Positions 17,652-25,087 of a DNA stretch of 64,000 bases are shown piece after piece. The notes beneath the pieces were generated by a model. That model saw nothing but the letters and a program-made list of their open reading frames with translations, searched no databases and was not told the DNA's origin. Position 1 is the stretch's first letter, and the number at the start of each line of letters is the position of its first letter. Made by a program: the position numbers and the translations under genes. The DNA is from an archaeon. GTDB lineage: Archaea; Thermoproteota; Nitrososphaeria; Nitrososphaerales; Gagatemarchaeaceae. The stretch lies in contig CP066694.1 of NCBI GenBank assembly GCA_016432545.1, forward strand, positions 186,001 to 250,000, read 5' to 3'.

Positions 17652-17924
17652 ATGTCGGTGAGTAGCTTCAGCGGGCTGCCGAAATTCGTGACGAGCAGCG
17701 AAGTTAGAAGGAAACTCCTAGGGCACCTCGCAAAGGAAGCGATGACGCCTACGGAGCTCGCCTCCATCGAGAAGAAGCACATCAGCCACGTCAGCCGAGC
17801 CCTAGCAGAGCTGAAGGCCCAGGGCTTGGTGGAGCCCGTCTTCGCCCAGTCCAGGGAGAAGTACTATCGCGCGACGCACCACGGGCTCAGCCTGTACCAG
17901 AGCGTCCTGAACTCACCGAAGTAA
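17652..17924 (+). CDS. Winged-helix DNA-binding protein (ArsR/MarR-like)
   Basis: This 90-residue protein consists almost entirely of a winged helix. Residues 19-42 form the first helices (SEVRRKLLGHL), the recognition helix follows around KKHISHVSRALAELKAQGLV (about 40-60), and a wing with YYRATHHG lies near residue 75. It is probably a small transcription factor. No metal or ligand site is obvious. Its promoter shares an element with the peptide ABC operon, which makes it a candidate regulator of that system and of itself; this is inference. Confidence 0.75.
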   Translation: MSVSSFSGLPKFVTSSEVRRKLLGHLAKEAMTPTELASIEKKHISHVSRALAELKAQGLVEPVFAQSREKYYRATHHGLSLYQSVLNSPK

Positions 17925-17963
17925 CTTTCACTGTAGCCTCCCGAAAACCGCTGCTTTCCTCTG

Positions 17964-17981
17964 CTTCCTTTTTTACTTCCT
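17964..17981 (+). terminator. T-rich terminator candidate
   Basis: Pyrimidine-rich sequence with a TTTTTT run lies about 40-50 bases after the winged-helix gene. Archaeal transcription commonly ends at such U-tracts. Confidence 0.4.
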
Positions 17982-18000
17982 TCCTTGACTTCTCCACGTC

Positions 18001-18585
18001 GTGTTCTCAGGCCCGAGGGTTCCCAGCGAAAGGGCTCGGGGGTACATCGAGGGCACGTTCTCAATCCCTCCGATGCTCCAGGTCGAAGCGGAGATAGCCT
18101 CAACTTTGGGCCGTACCGAATCAGTCTTCGACTCCAGGGTCGTGCGGGCGATCGCTGCCTGCAGGACCGGGACTCCTCCTGAGCTCGTCGCGAGGCACCT
18201 GCACTGGTCAGAGTTCGAGTCGTTCGGGGCGGACCTGTTGAAAGCCAGCGGGTATGGGGTGGAACAGGACGTGGTCCTGAAAAACCCGAGGGCCCAGATA
18301 GACATCCTCGGTCGTTCGGGCAGGATCGCGGTGGCGGTGGACTGCAAGCGATGGTCGAAGAGCGCAGCCCCGGGAGTGGCGATGAAGGTGGCAAGGGCCC
18401 AGGGCGAGAGGGCGGTGCTTCTGAGGAGTGCGAGGCCCTACTTGGAGCCCATAGTGGCTGTAATTCTAATGATTTCGCTGGAGGCGCCTTTGTTGATGGA
18501 GGGCGCCGCGGTGGTTCCGATCCACGCATTCCGCGACTTCCTCGAGAGCCTCGACTCGCTGGTCCCCGAGCTCACCGCATACTGA
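18001..18585 (+). CDS. PD-(D/E)XK nuclease-like (Mrr/restriction endonuclease-like) protein
   Basis: This 194-residue protein carries a core typical of the restriction-endonuclease fold: LHWSEFESFGADLLKASGYGV (about residues 66-87), then IDILG and VDCKRW (about 99-116). The Asp, the acidic residue and the Lys fit the D...(D/E)xK catalytic set, with Asp-Cys-Lys at the last position. Such proteins cut or bind DNA in repair or defence. No methylase or helicase partner is adjacent, so a complete restriction system is not evident. The GTG start has no clear promoter of its own. Confidence 0.65.
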   Translation: MFSGPRVPSERARGYIEGTFSIPPMLQVEAEIASTLGRTESVFDSRVVRAIAACRTGTPPELVARHLHWSEFESFGADLLKASGYGVEQDVVLKNPRAQIDILGRSGRIAVAVDCKRWSKSAAPGVAMKVARAQGERAVLLRSARPYLEPIVAVILMISLEAPLLMEGAAVVPIHAFRDFLESLDSLVPELTAY

Positions 18586-18632
18586 GTCGTCATAGCATCG
18601 ATTATTAGACGCCACGGAATCAGAAACGCCCG

Positions 18633-19568
18633 TTGGCGAGGGTCGTCCTCTGCGGGATGGGCGCCATCGGGACGGAGGTTCTGAGGTATCTCGTCGAGAG
18701 GGGCCACACCTTAGTCGGCGTGGTGGACACAGACCCAGAGAAGGTCGGGAGGACGGTCGCCGAGATAACGGGCCTTCCGGTCGGGACGAGGGTCTCGCAC
18801 TCCGTGGAAGAGCTGGCAGAGGGGACGGCAGACGTCGCGGTCTTCGCGACTACCTCCAGGCTAACGGGGATTGCGAGCGACGTGATGCGCGCTGCGAGCC
18901 TGGGGATGGACGTCGTGGCCACTGCGGAGGAGATGGCCTTTCCCGAGTCCTCTGACCGAGAGGCGGCCGGGAGGATTGACGCCCTGGCCAAGGAGAAGGA
19001 CGTTACTGTGGTCGGGGTCGGGGTCAATCCGGGCTTCGTAATGGACTGGGTCCCTGCGCTCGTCCTCTCAGCCTCCAAGAACCCGACCAAAGTCCACGTG
19101 GTCCGATCGGTGGACGTAAGCAGGCGCCGGAGGCAGCTCCAAGCCAAGGCAGGGGTCGGGCTTACCAGGGCGAAGTTCGAAAAGGGGGTCGAAGAGGGGT
19201 CTCTGGGGCACGTGGGTCTCGTCGAGTCTGCGAGCCTGATCGCAAGGTCCCTTGGGACGACGCTCGAGGATACGAAGCAGGGGGTCTTCCCAGTCCTGGG
19301 GTCTGATGAATACGTTCTGGGCGTAAGGCAGTTCGCGGAGGGGACCGCCGGGCGCTGCCTGATCAGGCTTGACCTCGAGATGTCGGTCACTTCGGCGGAC
19401 TTTGACGTGGTGGAGGTAAAGGGAGATCCGGACATCAAGCTGAGGTTCGAGAAGGGCGTCTTCGGAGACTCGGCCACTGTCGCCCTGGTCGTGCACGCAG
19501 TCGAGAGGGTCGCCGCGGCGCGACCTGGCGTCGTCACCGTCCTCGACCTCCCCCTCGCGCGGCCGTAG
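18633..19568 (+). CDS. Dihydrodipicolinate reductase-like NAD(P)-dependent dehydrogenase
   Basis: This 311-residue protein has an N-terminal Rossmann fold (VVLCGMGAIGTEV, residues 4-16), a GVNPGFVMDW motif (about 129-138) and a C-terminal domain of the type seen in 2,4-diaminopentanoate dehydrogenase and dihydrodipicolinate reductase relatives. It probably oxidises or reduces an amino-acid-derived substrate with NAD(P). The exact substrate is not clear, and no lysine-pathway genes lie nearby. The TTG start lies about 27 bases after an AT-rich box (ATTATTAG, 18600-18607). Confidence 0.65.
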   Translation: MARVVLCGMGAIGTEVLRYLVERGHTLVGVVDTDPEKVGRTVAEITGLPVGTRVSHSVEELAEGTADVAVFATTSRLTGIASDVMRAASLGMDVVATAEEMAFPESSDREAAGRIDALAKEKDVTVVGVGVNPGFVMDWVPALVLSASKNPTKVHVVRSVDVSRRRRQLQAKAGVGLTRAKFEKGVEEGSLGHVGLVESASLIARSLGTTLEDTKQGVFPVLGSDEYVLGVRQFAEGTAGRCLIRLDLEMSVTSADFDVVEVKGDPDIKLRFEKGVFGDSATVALVVHAVERVAAARPGVVTVLDLPLARP

Positions 19569-19581
19569 GTCCTCGAAATTC

Positions 19582-19590
19582 CTTATATCG
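19582..19590 (+). promoter_or_regulatory. TATA box of candidate C/D box sRNA
   Basis: CTTATATCG is centred about 26 bases upstream of the first base of the candidate guide RNA stem at 19612, the standard archaeal distance from TATA box to start site. Confidence 0.5.
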
Positions 19591-19611
19591 ACTCGGGCCC
19601 CTCAAAGAGTC

Positions 19612-19675
19612 GAGGCTGTGATGTTACAGAGTTACGGTTAGGTCAATATGACCGGAAGGCATTAGACTGAGCCTC
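19612..19675 (+). ncRNA. Candidate C/D box guide RNA
   Basis: The 64-base stretch starts with GAGGC and ends with GCCTC, which pair to form a terminal stem. Just inside the stem lie a C box (GTGATGT, 19618-19624, six of seven consensus bases) and a perfect D box (CTGA, 19667-19670) next to the 3' arm. The internal C' and D' boxes are weak; ATGACC at 19649-19654 is the best C'. The guide before the D box would be the 12 bases at 19655-19666. Fibrillarin and Nop5 genes in this window supply the protein partners. No open frame fits here. Confidence 0.55.
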
Positions 19676-19686
19676 ATCTGTTACCG

Positions 19687-20091
19687 CTAACTGGTCTTGT
19701 AGATCAGGTTTAGGCCCAACTCTTCATCGAACCTTCGGACCGCGTCGTTGGTCGTTTTGGTAATGACAACTTCGAGGAGCGGATGGACCTCCGCTGAGAG
19801 GAGATGCCCTCCGATGACCGACATGTCCCGCCTGCCCAACGTCGCGTGGGCATGAAGAAAGGGCGCCCCGTCCTTTGTCGTGATGTTTCCGAGCAGGCTC
19901 GTGACTTCAAGGTTCTCCGCGTACCGGTGCTCCTCGTACTTCTTCGTGGCAGGGTTGTAGTATGCAAGCTTGAGCCGCCTCACGGCCCCTATCCCTTCCA
20001 CGCTTGCTGTGCGTACCCCTTCCTTTGCAGCTAGTCTCAGGATTTCGCCCGGAATCTTCGACCCCTCCTTGAGGGAGTAGATCTTGGCCAC
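19687..20091 (-). CDS. PPC/DUF296-domain protein
   Basis: This 134-residue protein is a single PPC (DUF296) domain. The conserved pieces are GEILRLAAKEGVRTASVEGIGAV (about residues 15-37), the LLGNI strand (about 66-70), HAHATLGRRDMSVIGGHLLSAEV (about 80-102) and the C-terminal EVVI strand. Prokaryotic stand-alone PPC proteins form trimers and may bind DNA or metal through the His residues, but their role is poorly known. It is divergent from the DUF99 gene, and the two share a TATA-like box. Confidence 0.8.
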   Translation of the reverse strand: MAKIYSLKEGSKIPGEILRLAAKEGVRTASVEGIGAVRRLKLAYYNPATKKYEEHRYAENLEVTSLLGNITTKDGAPFLHAHATLGRRDMSVIGGHLLSAEVHPLLEVVITKTTNDAVRRFDEELGLNLIYKTS

Positions 20092-20111
20092 GCCTCGGCA
20101 GAGCTTCCAGA

Positions 20112-20120
20112 GGTTAAAAG
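20112..20120. promoter_or_regulatory. Candidate shared TATA box, PPC/DUF99 genes
   Basis: GGTTAAAAG lies 21-29 bases from the start at 20091 on the minus strand and 23-31 bases from the GTG at 20143 on the plus strand, so one AT-rich core could drive both. Confidence 0.45.
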
Positions 20121-20142
20121 TCTGGATGCGGTCGAACCCCCG

Positions 20143-20715
20143 GTGCGCCCCAGCCTCTCCAAGCCCGGCCTCAGAGTGCTCGGAGTCGCAGAGAGCTTCA
20201 GGAAGGAGCTGCCGAGGTCCGTCCTCGCGGGCGTGGTAATGAGGGGCGACCTTGTGATTGACGGACTTGCCCTTGGAAGGACCTCCGTCGGCGGAGACGA
20301 CGCGACCGCATCGATATCCTCCCTGTTCAGGAGGCTGAAGAGGAACGACGTCAACCTCATCATGGTCTCAGGAGCGATCCTTAGCCTCTACAACATCATC
20401 GACGTTGACCAACTATCGGCGAAGACCCGCCGCCCGGTCATCTGCCTCACCTTCAAGGAGACCAAAGGGATCGAGGACTCCATTAGGAGGCACTTCCCCG
20501 ACAGCGCCGAGGGCAAGCTCCTGGCATACCGGGCCCTGGGGGAGAGGAGAAGGTTTCGGCTTTCGACGGGCAAGGCTGTCTACGGCCGTCTTTCCGGTCT
20601 CTCGTTCTCGGAGGCCATGCGCGTCCTCGAGCTCTTCACGCGGCAGGGCTCGGTCCCCGAGCCGATCAAAGTTGCAAGGCTGCTCGCGCGGGCAGCCTCG
20701 ATCAGACAAGCTTGA
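20143..20715 (+). CDS. DUF99/UPF0215 family protein
   Basis: This 190-residue protein matches the archaeal DUF99 (UPF0215) family: an N-terminal KPGLRVLGVAESF segment, VLAGVVMRGD (about residues 28-37), NVNLIMVSGAILSLYNIIDVD-like central strand and helix, and RRPVICLTFKE (about 95-105). DUF99 shows distant similarity to endonuclease V folds, but its role is not established. The GTG start is at leaderless distance from its TATA box. The 3' end overlaps that of the FAD oxidase gene by 14 bases. Confidence 0.8.
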   Translation: MRPSLSKPGLRVLGVAESFRKELPRSVLAGVVMRGDLVIDGLALGRTSVGGDDATASISSLFRRLKRNDVNLIMVSGAILSLYNIIDVDQLSAKTRRPVICLTFKETKGIEDSIRRHFPDSAEGKLLAYRALGERRRFRLSTGKAVYGRLSGLSFSEAMRVLELFTRQGSVPEPIKVARLLARAASIRQA

Positions 20716-22165
20716 CGCCGGGGTTCAGGACTCCCTTCGGGTCGAACAGCGATTTGATTTCCTTCATTATCCAGTACGTCTTGGGATACTGGCGCCCTAC
20801 ATAGGGAGCCCTCAGCATCCCGTCCCCATGCTCACCCGTCATCGAGCCACCCATCCTCCAGACAGCCTCGAAGCACTCGTCCATCAGGTTGTCCAGGGTC
20901 CTGCGTCCCGAGGAGTCGGTGGGGTCGAGGAGAGGGCGGGCATGGAGGTTAGCATCTCCTGCGTGGCCGTAGGAGATGTACTCGAGGCCCCTCCTATCAA
21001 ACTCGGTCTGCAGGAGCCTGACCAGGTCCGGGAGCCTCTCGCCCGGGACTACGAGGTCCTCCACGCCCGGGACCAATACCTTGCCGCCGCTCCTTACCTG
21101 GAGGCCGAGCTTGAGGGTCTCGTTCCTCACCTCCCAGGCCTCGGAGATGGCCGCAGGGTCCGTGATGACGAGGGGCTCGTATCCCGACACCTTCGAGCCG
21201 GCGACCTCCTCAATCTTCGCGTCAGGGGAGCCTTCCCCGTCGTACTCGGTGAAAAGGAGGTAGTTGGAGTCGGACTTTGCATACTTCGAGAGCATCTCCT
21301 CCTTGCCCATCCTCCTGAAGACCGACCTGTCGAGCAACTCGATCGCGGTCGGAGAGGTGCTCCTGAAGGCCGAGACTGCGTCCCCGAGCCCTTCCAAGGT
21401 CGTCTCGACGACGAACAGGACCCTCCAGCCAGGCTTCCTCCTCGTCGCGAACCCCACTTCTGTGAAGACCCCCAGCGTGCCTTCAGAGCCGACGAAGAGT
21501 TTCTCCAGATGGAGCCTGTCGCCCTCGATCGCGCGCTCCAGCCTGAACCCCGAGGAGTTCTTGCTGACTCGGGGCCGCTCCGCCAGAATCTCCTTGTGGT
21601 TTTGGAGGATCAGCTCGCAGACCTTCCTGACCCTCGGGTCACTGCCGTTGGCTGCCTCCTCGAGCGAGCCAGGCTCTAGCCGCATCGCGTCTCCGCCTGG
21701 GAGGATGACCCTGAGCCACTCGACGTGGTCTATGGTGGTGCCGTACTTGGGCGTCCGAATGCCCGCGGAGTTGTTGGCGGCCATCCCTCCCACGGTGCAA
21801 CTCGAGTAGCTGGACGGGTCGACGGGCATCCAAAGGCCCAGGTCTCCGAGGGCTTCGTTGAGCTTCCCCTTGACGAGGGCGGGCCCGCAGCTTGCGACCC
21901 CCTCGACCAGAGCAAAGCCCTGCATCTTCTGAACGAGGACGATCCCCCGCCCCACCGACTGGCTGGGTATCGAGGTGCCGCCGCCTCTTGGCGTGAGGGA
22001 GAGACCAGAATCGTCGGCGAGCTTGAGGGACGAGATCACGTCCACCTCTGTCTCCGCCTCGAAGGCCCGCTGTGGGTGGAATGTGATGATCCCTGCGTCT
22101 CTAGAGAGCGCTTCCAGGTCCTCTTTGGAAGTCAGTTCCTTCAAACTGCGCTCGGCGCCATACAC
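20702..22165 (-). CDS. FAD-linked oxidase, GlcD/D-lactate dehydrogenase family
   Basis: This 487-residue flavoprotein has the FAD-binding PCMH domain (PRGGGTS near residue 60, then VGGMAANNSAGIRTPKYGTT near 130) and the C-terminal GlcD-type domain (SYGHAGDANLHARP near 395, GEHGDGMLRAPYV near 445). The family oxidises D-lactate, glycolate or related 2-hydroxy acids and passes electrons to the respiratory chain. It lies 12 bases after a cupredoxin gene on the same strand, so the two are probably co-transcribed and a copper protein may be involved in its electron transfer; this is inference. Confidence 0.88.
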   Translation of the reverse strand: MYGAERSLKELTSKEDLEALSRDAGIITFHPQRAFEAETEVDVISSLKLADDSGLSLTPRGGGTSIPSQSVGRGIVLVQKMQGFALVEGVASCGPALVKGKLNEALGDLGLWMPVDPSSYSSCTVGGMAANNSAGIRTPKYGTTIDHVEWLRVILPGGDAMRLEPGSLEEAANGSDPRVRKVCELILQNHKEILAERPRVSKNSSGFRLERAIEGDRLHLEKLFVGSEGTLGVFTEVGFATRRKPGWRVLFVVETTLEGLGDAVSAFRSTSPTAIELLDRSVFRRMGKEEMLSKYAKSDSNYLLFTEYDGEGSPDAKIEEVAGSKVSGYEPLVITDPAAISEAWEVRNETLKLGLQVRSGGKVLVPGVEDLVVPGERLPDLVRLLQTEFDRRGLEYISYGHAGDANLHARPLLDPTDSSGRRTLDNLMDECFEAVWRMGGSMTGEHGDGMLRAPYVGRQYPKTYWIMKEIKSLFDPKGVLNPGVKLV

Positions 22166-22177
22166 GGCGCAGTCCGA

Positions 22178-22627
22178 CTAGGGCGACTTTACTGTAACGG
22201 TGCCCCGCATCCACGCGTGATAGATGCACTTGTAGTCGAAGGTCCCCGCGGTCGCGTAGGTGTACTGGTATGCCCCGTTCTCGTGCATGTCGCCCGAGCT
22301 AGGCCCCACGCCAGTCGTCTCGGTCACGGTGTGGATGCTCCCCGGGTCGAGGTTCTTCCACACCGCCGTGTTGTTGACCCCGATCACCAGAGTGACGCTC
22401 AACGGCGCGTACCCGCAAGGGCCCACTGGGCCGCAGGTGCCTGCGCCGTTGGTGATGTTGACGTAGGCGCATGTGCTCGGAGTGCAGGTCACTGCGGATG
22501 TAGTCGAGGTCGTGGTGGTGGAGTTCTGGCCCGGCGCTATTGCGAATTGGTAGTAACCGATGGACGCGATCGCACCTATTATCAGAATCGCGACGACCGC
22601 CCCTACGACCGTCGAGCTCTTGGCCAA
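22178..22627 (-). CDS. Membrane-anchored cupredoxin (plastocyanin-like)
   Basis: This 149-residue protein has an N-terminal membrane anchor (about residues 7-27), a Thr/Ser-rich linker and one cupredoxin domain. Type 1 copper ligands are visible: His in SIHTVTE (about residue 107) and the Cys-x-x-His-x-x-Met set in KCIYHAWMRG (about 135-141). It should carry electrons outside the membrane. It is divergent from the Rieske-cytochrome b operon, which makes it a plausible electron acceptor for that complex, and precedes the FAD oxidase. The start is TTG. Confidence 0.85.
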   Translation of the reverse strand: MAKSSTVVGAVVAILIIGAIASIGYYQFAIAPGQNSTTTTSTTSAVTCTPSTCAYVNITNGAGTCGPVGPCGYAPLSVTLVIGVNNTAVWKNLDPGSIHTVTETTGVGPSSGDMHENGAYQYTYATAGTFDYKCIYHAWMRGTVTVKSP

Positions 22628-22748
22628 CTGGAGATTCTTTCGCCACCTCGTGTCAGATTGGCTTTAAGCGTTTTCGCGCTCTGGCGATTTTCCAATCACT
22701 CATACGAAGGTTAAAAACGCCATGCGTGAGCCAGTCGCCGGAGAATAA

Positions 22749-23729
22749 ATGGTGGACGAGACTAAGGAAGGCCCACCCTCCCAGACTCAAGCTGAACAGG
22801 AGAAGAAGCCTGCACCACAGACGACGCCGCCTCCCCGCCCTGCCCCTGTTATTGCGCAACCTCCTCAAGTGCGGCCTGCGCCTACACCTCCGCGCCCTGC
22901 TGCCCCGACGCCCGCTCCCCCGAAGCCTGCCACGCCGCCCGATTCGAGCCGGCGGAACTTCGTGAAGGCAATCTTCGCCCTTAGCGCCGTCCTCTCAGTT
23001 GTCCCCTTCGTCCCTTGGGGAAGCTTCCTCTCGTCAAAAATCACCATAGGCACGGCCACCCAGAAGGTCCTCCAGAAGGCTGTGGTAGACGACGACTCGA
23101 AGTACGGAGCGGCCGCGGGGCAGCAGGTCAAGGTCAGCGACCTGGCCACCTTCCCGCCCAACGGACACTGGGTCATCACCTACCCGAGCTCTGGAGATCC
23201 CACCCTCGATGCTCAGAACCCCGACACCTTCCTGAAGTACGAGCTCATCCGACTCCCTGAAGAACTGGGCGGCTCGAGCATGAAGGCGACGGACTTTGTG
23301 GCGTTCAGCAAAGTCTGCGTCCACCTCTGGTGCAGCCCGAATTATAATCCGACTCAGACCAACAATCCCAGCGAATTCGGATACCAGGCTCCCAGCCCTA
23401 CTGTGACTACGCACCAGCGGTACGAGTGCCCCTGCCACGGAAGCATTTACGAGCTCCCGGACGGAAAGGCCATCCTGGGACCCGCCGCTCTCCAGGCCCC
23501 TCCCACCAACGCGATCCCGATGCTCACTCTTCAGGCCGACTCCGACGGATACCTGTACGTGTACCTGCCGAACCACGACCCCACCAAGGCCTACCCGGAC
23601 AACGGAGTAGGGTCCATCGGCGCGAACGGCGACCTGGGCTTCGGGCGCGACTCCGGGAGCTACCAGTCTTTCATCAAGCCGATGGGCGAAGTCCCCGCCG
23701 ACACGAGCCTCCTGGAGGAGAACGCCTGA
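22749..23729 (+). CDS. Rieske iron-sulfur protein
   Basis: This 326-residue protein is the Rieske subunit of a cytochrome bc/b6f-type complex. Cluster ligands are Cys190, His192, Cys227 and His230 in CVHLWC and CPCHGS, with Cys195 and Cys229 as the expected disulfide. A twin-arginine segment (SRRNFVKAIF, about residues 71-80) precedes the membrane helix. Unusually, the first 70 residues are a cytoplasmic Pro/Ala-rich tail before the Tat signal. A TATA-like box (GGTTAAAAACG, 22708-22718) lies 31-41 bases upstream. The gene is followed three bases later by cytochrome b. Confidence 0.92.
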   Translation: MVDETKEGPPSQTQAEQEKKPAPQTTPPPRPAPVIAQPPQVRPAPTPPRPAAPTPAPPKPATPPDSSRRNFVKAIFALSAVLSVVPFVPWGSFLSSKITIGTATQKVLQKAVVDDDSKYGAAAGQQVKVSDLATFPPNGHWVITYPSSGDPTLDAQNPDTFLKYELIRLPEELGGSSMKATDFVAFSKVCVHLWCSPNYNPTQTNNPSEFGYQAPSPTVTTHQRYECPCHGSIYELPDGKAILGPAALQAPPTNAIPMLTLQADSDGYLYVYLPNHDPTKAYPDNGVGSIGANGDLGFGRDSGSYQSFIKPMGEVPADTSLLEENA

Positions 23730-23731
23730 CC

Positions 23732-25087
23732 ATGGCAAAGGCTCCCCAGAAGCGGAATCTGGTCTCCAAGCTCTACTACTGGCTCGTGGACGGCCTCGAA
23801 AGGACGGTCTATTGCGGCGTCCAGTACACTTTCCCCAAGAGGTTCGTAAATCCCCTCGCCTACCTGGGCGTCCTCACTGGGATCGTATTCCTCGTACTGG
23901 GAGTGACCGGGGGGCTGCTGATGATCTACTATCAGCCAACCCTCGCGGGGTGCGGGAGCATAACGTGCGCATTCTCGAGCATCCAAAGAATCAACGACTC
24001 GGTCCCGTTCGGCTGGCTCATGAGGAACATACACTACACGGCCTCCAACGCGATGGTGCTACTCGCGGTCCTGCACATGTACTATCAGTACTTCAGCGGG
24101 AGGTTCAAGATCAAGAACGAGGTCCTCTGGGTGACCGGGATAATCTTGGGAATCATCACGGGCGTAGAGGCCTTTACGGGGTACGACCTCCTGTTCAACC
24201 AGAGGGCCGGGCTTGCGATAGAGATCGGCTCCTCCCTCGCTAACGCATCACCTGTGATCGGCGGGGCCCTCAGGCTCGCGACCTTCGGGTACGGATTCAC
24301 CGACTTCGTCCTCAGGCTCTATTCGGCCCACGTGTTCATCCTACCGATGTTCATGCTCATCCTTGTCTTCATCCACTTCCCCAGGTACATGGTCTTCGAC
24401 CTGCCGGTGATCTCGACCGTGGTGGGGGGCCTCTTCGCGATCGCTGCCATCTTCCCTGTGGCGGTCGGCATCCCATACAGCCCCAGCAACCCCCAGCTGA
24501 CCATTCCGGAGTGGTACCTAACCGGAATCTACGCCCTCCTCAGGACCGAGTTTGACAAGTTCGTCATGGGGGGTCTCATGCCTGCCTTGCTCTTCCTGAT
24601 GGCGCTCGTAGTCCCATTCGTGGACACCTCCAAGAAGCTCAGCTGGAAGGAGCGGCCCTTCTTCACTGCGCTCGGCATCACCAGCATTGCCCAGATCTTG
24701 ATCACGACTGCCTGGGGCTTCTACATCAACCCCGACACCGGCCTCCCGACCCTCGAGAGGCTCTTCGTGGACCCGGTGCTCTACTTCAGCTCGATGCTCG
24801 GAGTCACCATACTGTCCTTCGTCCTGACCTACGCCTACCTCAGGTACCTGAAGTCTAAGGAGCGGGTCAGGAAGGCGATCGCGCCGCAGGGGACACTCCT
24901 CACGCGGAGGTGGGTCTTCATCATCTTCGTGCTCCTAATCCTTGCCCAGGTCATGGTCAACGGCCTCGCCGCTCAGGCTGTCGCGACCGGCCTGAGGAAC
25001 ATGGCCCTCTTCGACGTGGGGGCGATACTGATCACCTTCGGGGTCCTGGCGCACCTGTACAGGTACAGCCAGACGCTGCCCTTCTAG
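23732..25087 (+). CDS. Cytochrome b (b/b6-type, N and C domains fused)
   Basis: This 451-residue protein has about nine membrane helices and is the haem-bearing core of a quinol-oxidising complex. Haem ligand pairs are His in RNIHYTASN and VLHMYYQ, and His in YSAHVFILP and VFIHFPRY. The quinol-site motif PEWY follows in IPEWYLTGIYALLRT. The N-terminal b6-like and C-terminal subunit IV-like parts are in one chain, as in mitochondrial cytochrome b. The ATG is taken because it directly follows the Rieske stop. No cytochrome c1, f or other c-type gene is in the window. Confidence 0.93.
   Translation: MAKAPQKRNLVSKLYYWLVDGLERTVYCGVQYTFPKRFVNPLAYLGVLTGIVFLVLGVTGGLLMIYYQPTLAGCGSITCAFSSIQRINDSVPFGWLMRNIHYTASNAMVLLAVLHMYYQYFSGRFKIKNEVLWVTGIILGIITGVEAFTGYDLLFNQRAGLAIEIGSSLANASPVIGGALRLATFGYGFTDFVLRLYSAHVFILPMFMLILVFIHFPRYMVFDLPVISTVVGGLFAIAAIFPVAVGIPYSPSNPQLTIPEWYLTGIYALLRTEFDKFVMGGLMPALLFLMALVVPFVDTSKKLSWKERPFFTALGITSIAQILITTAWGFYINPDTGLPTLERLFVDPVLYFSSMLGVTILSFVLTYAYLRYLKSKERVRKAIAPQGTLLTRRWVFIIFVLLILAQVMVNGLAAQAVATGLRNMALFDVGAILITFGVLAHLYRYSQTLPF

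Noticed and set aside
18001-18585. Complete restriction-modification or defence island around the nuclease-like gene
   Set aside because: No methylase, helicase, specificity subunit or other defence gene lies on either side; neighbours are metabolic and regulatory.
19616-19631. Operator-like palindrome CTGTGATGTTACAG at 19616-19629
   Set aside because: The inverted repeat is short, and the C box, D box and terminal stem around it fit a guide RNA better; the bases cannot be assigned with certainty.
20405-21679. Open frame of 424 codons on the plus strand opposite the FAD oxidase gene
   Set aside because: It is antisense to a well-conserved gene, has no start signal and its translation is Arg/Leu/Pro-rich in the way typical of shadow frames in high-GC DNA.
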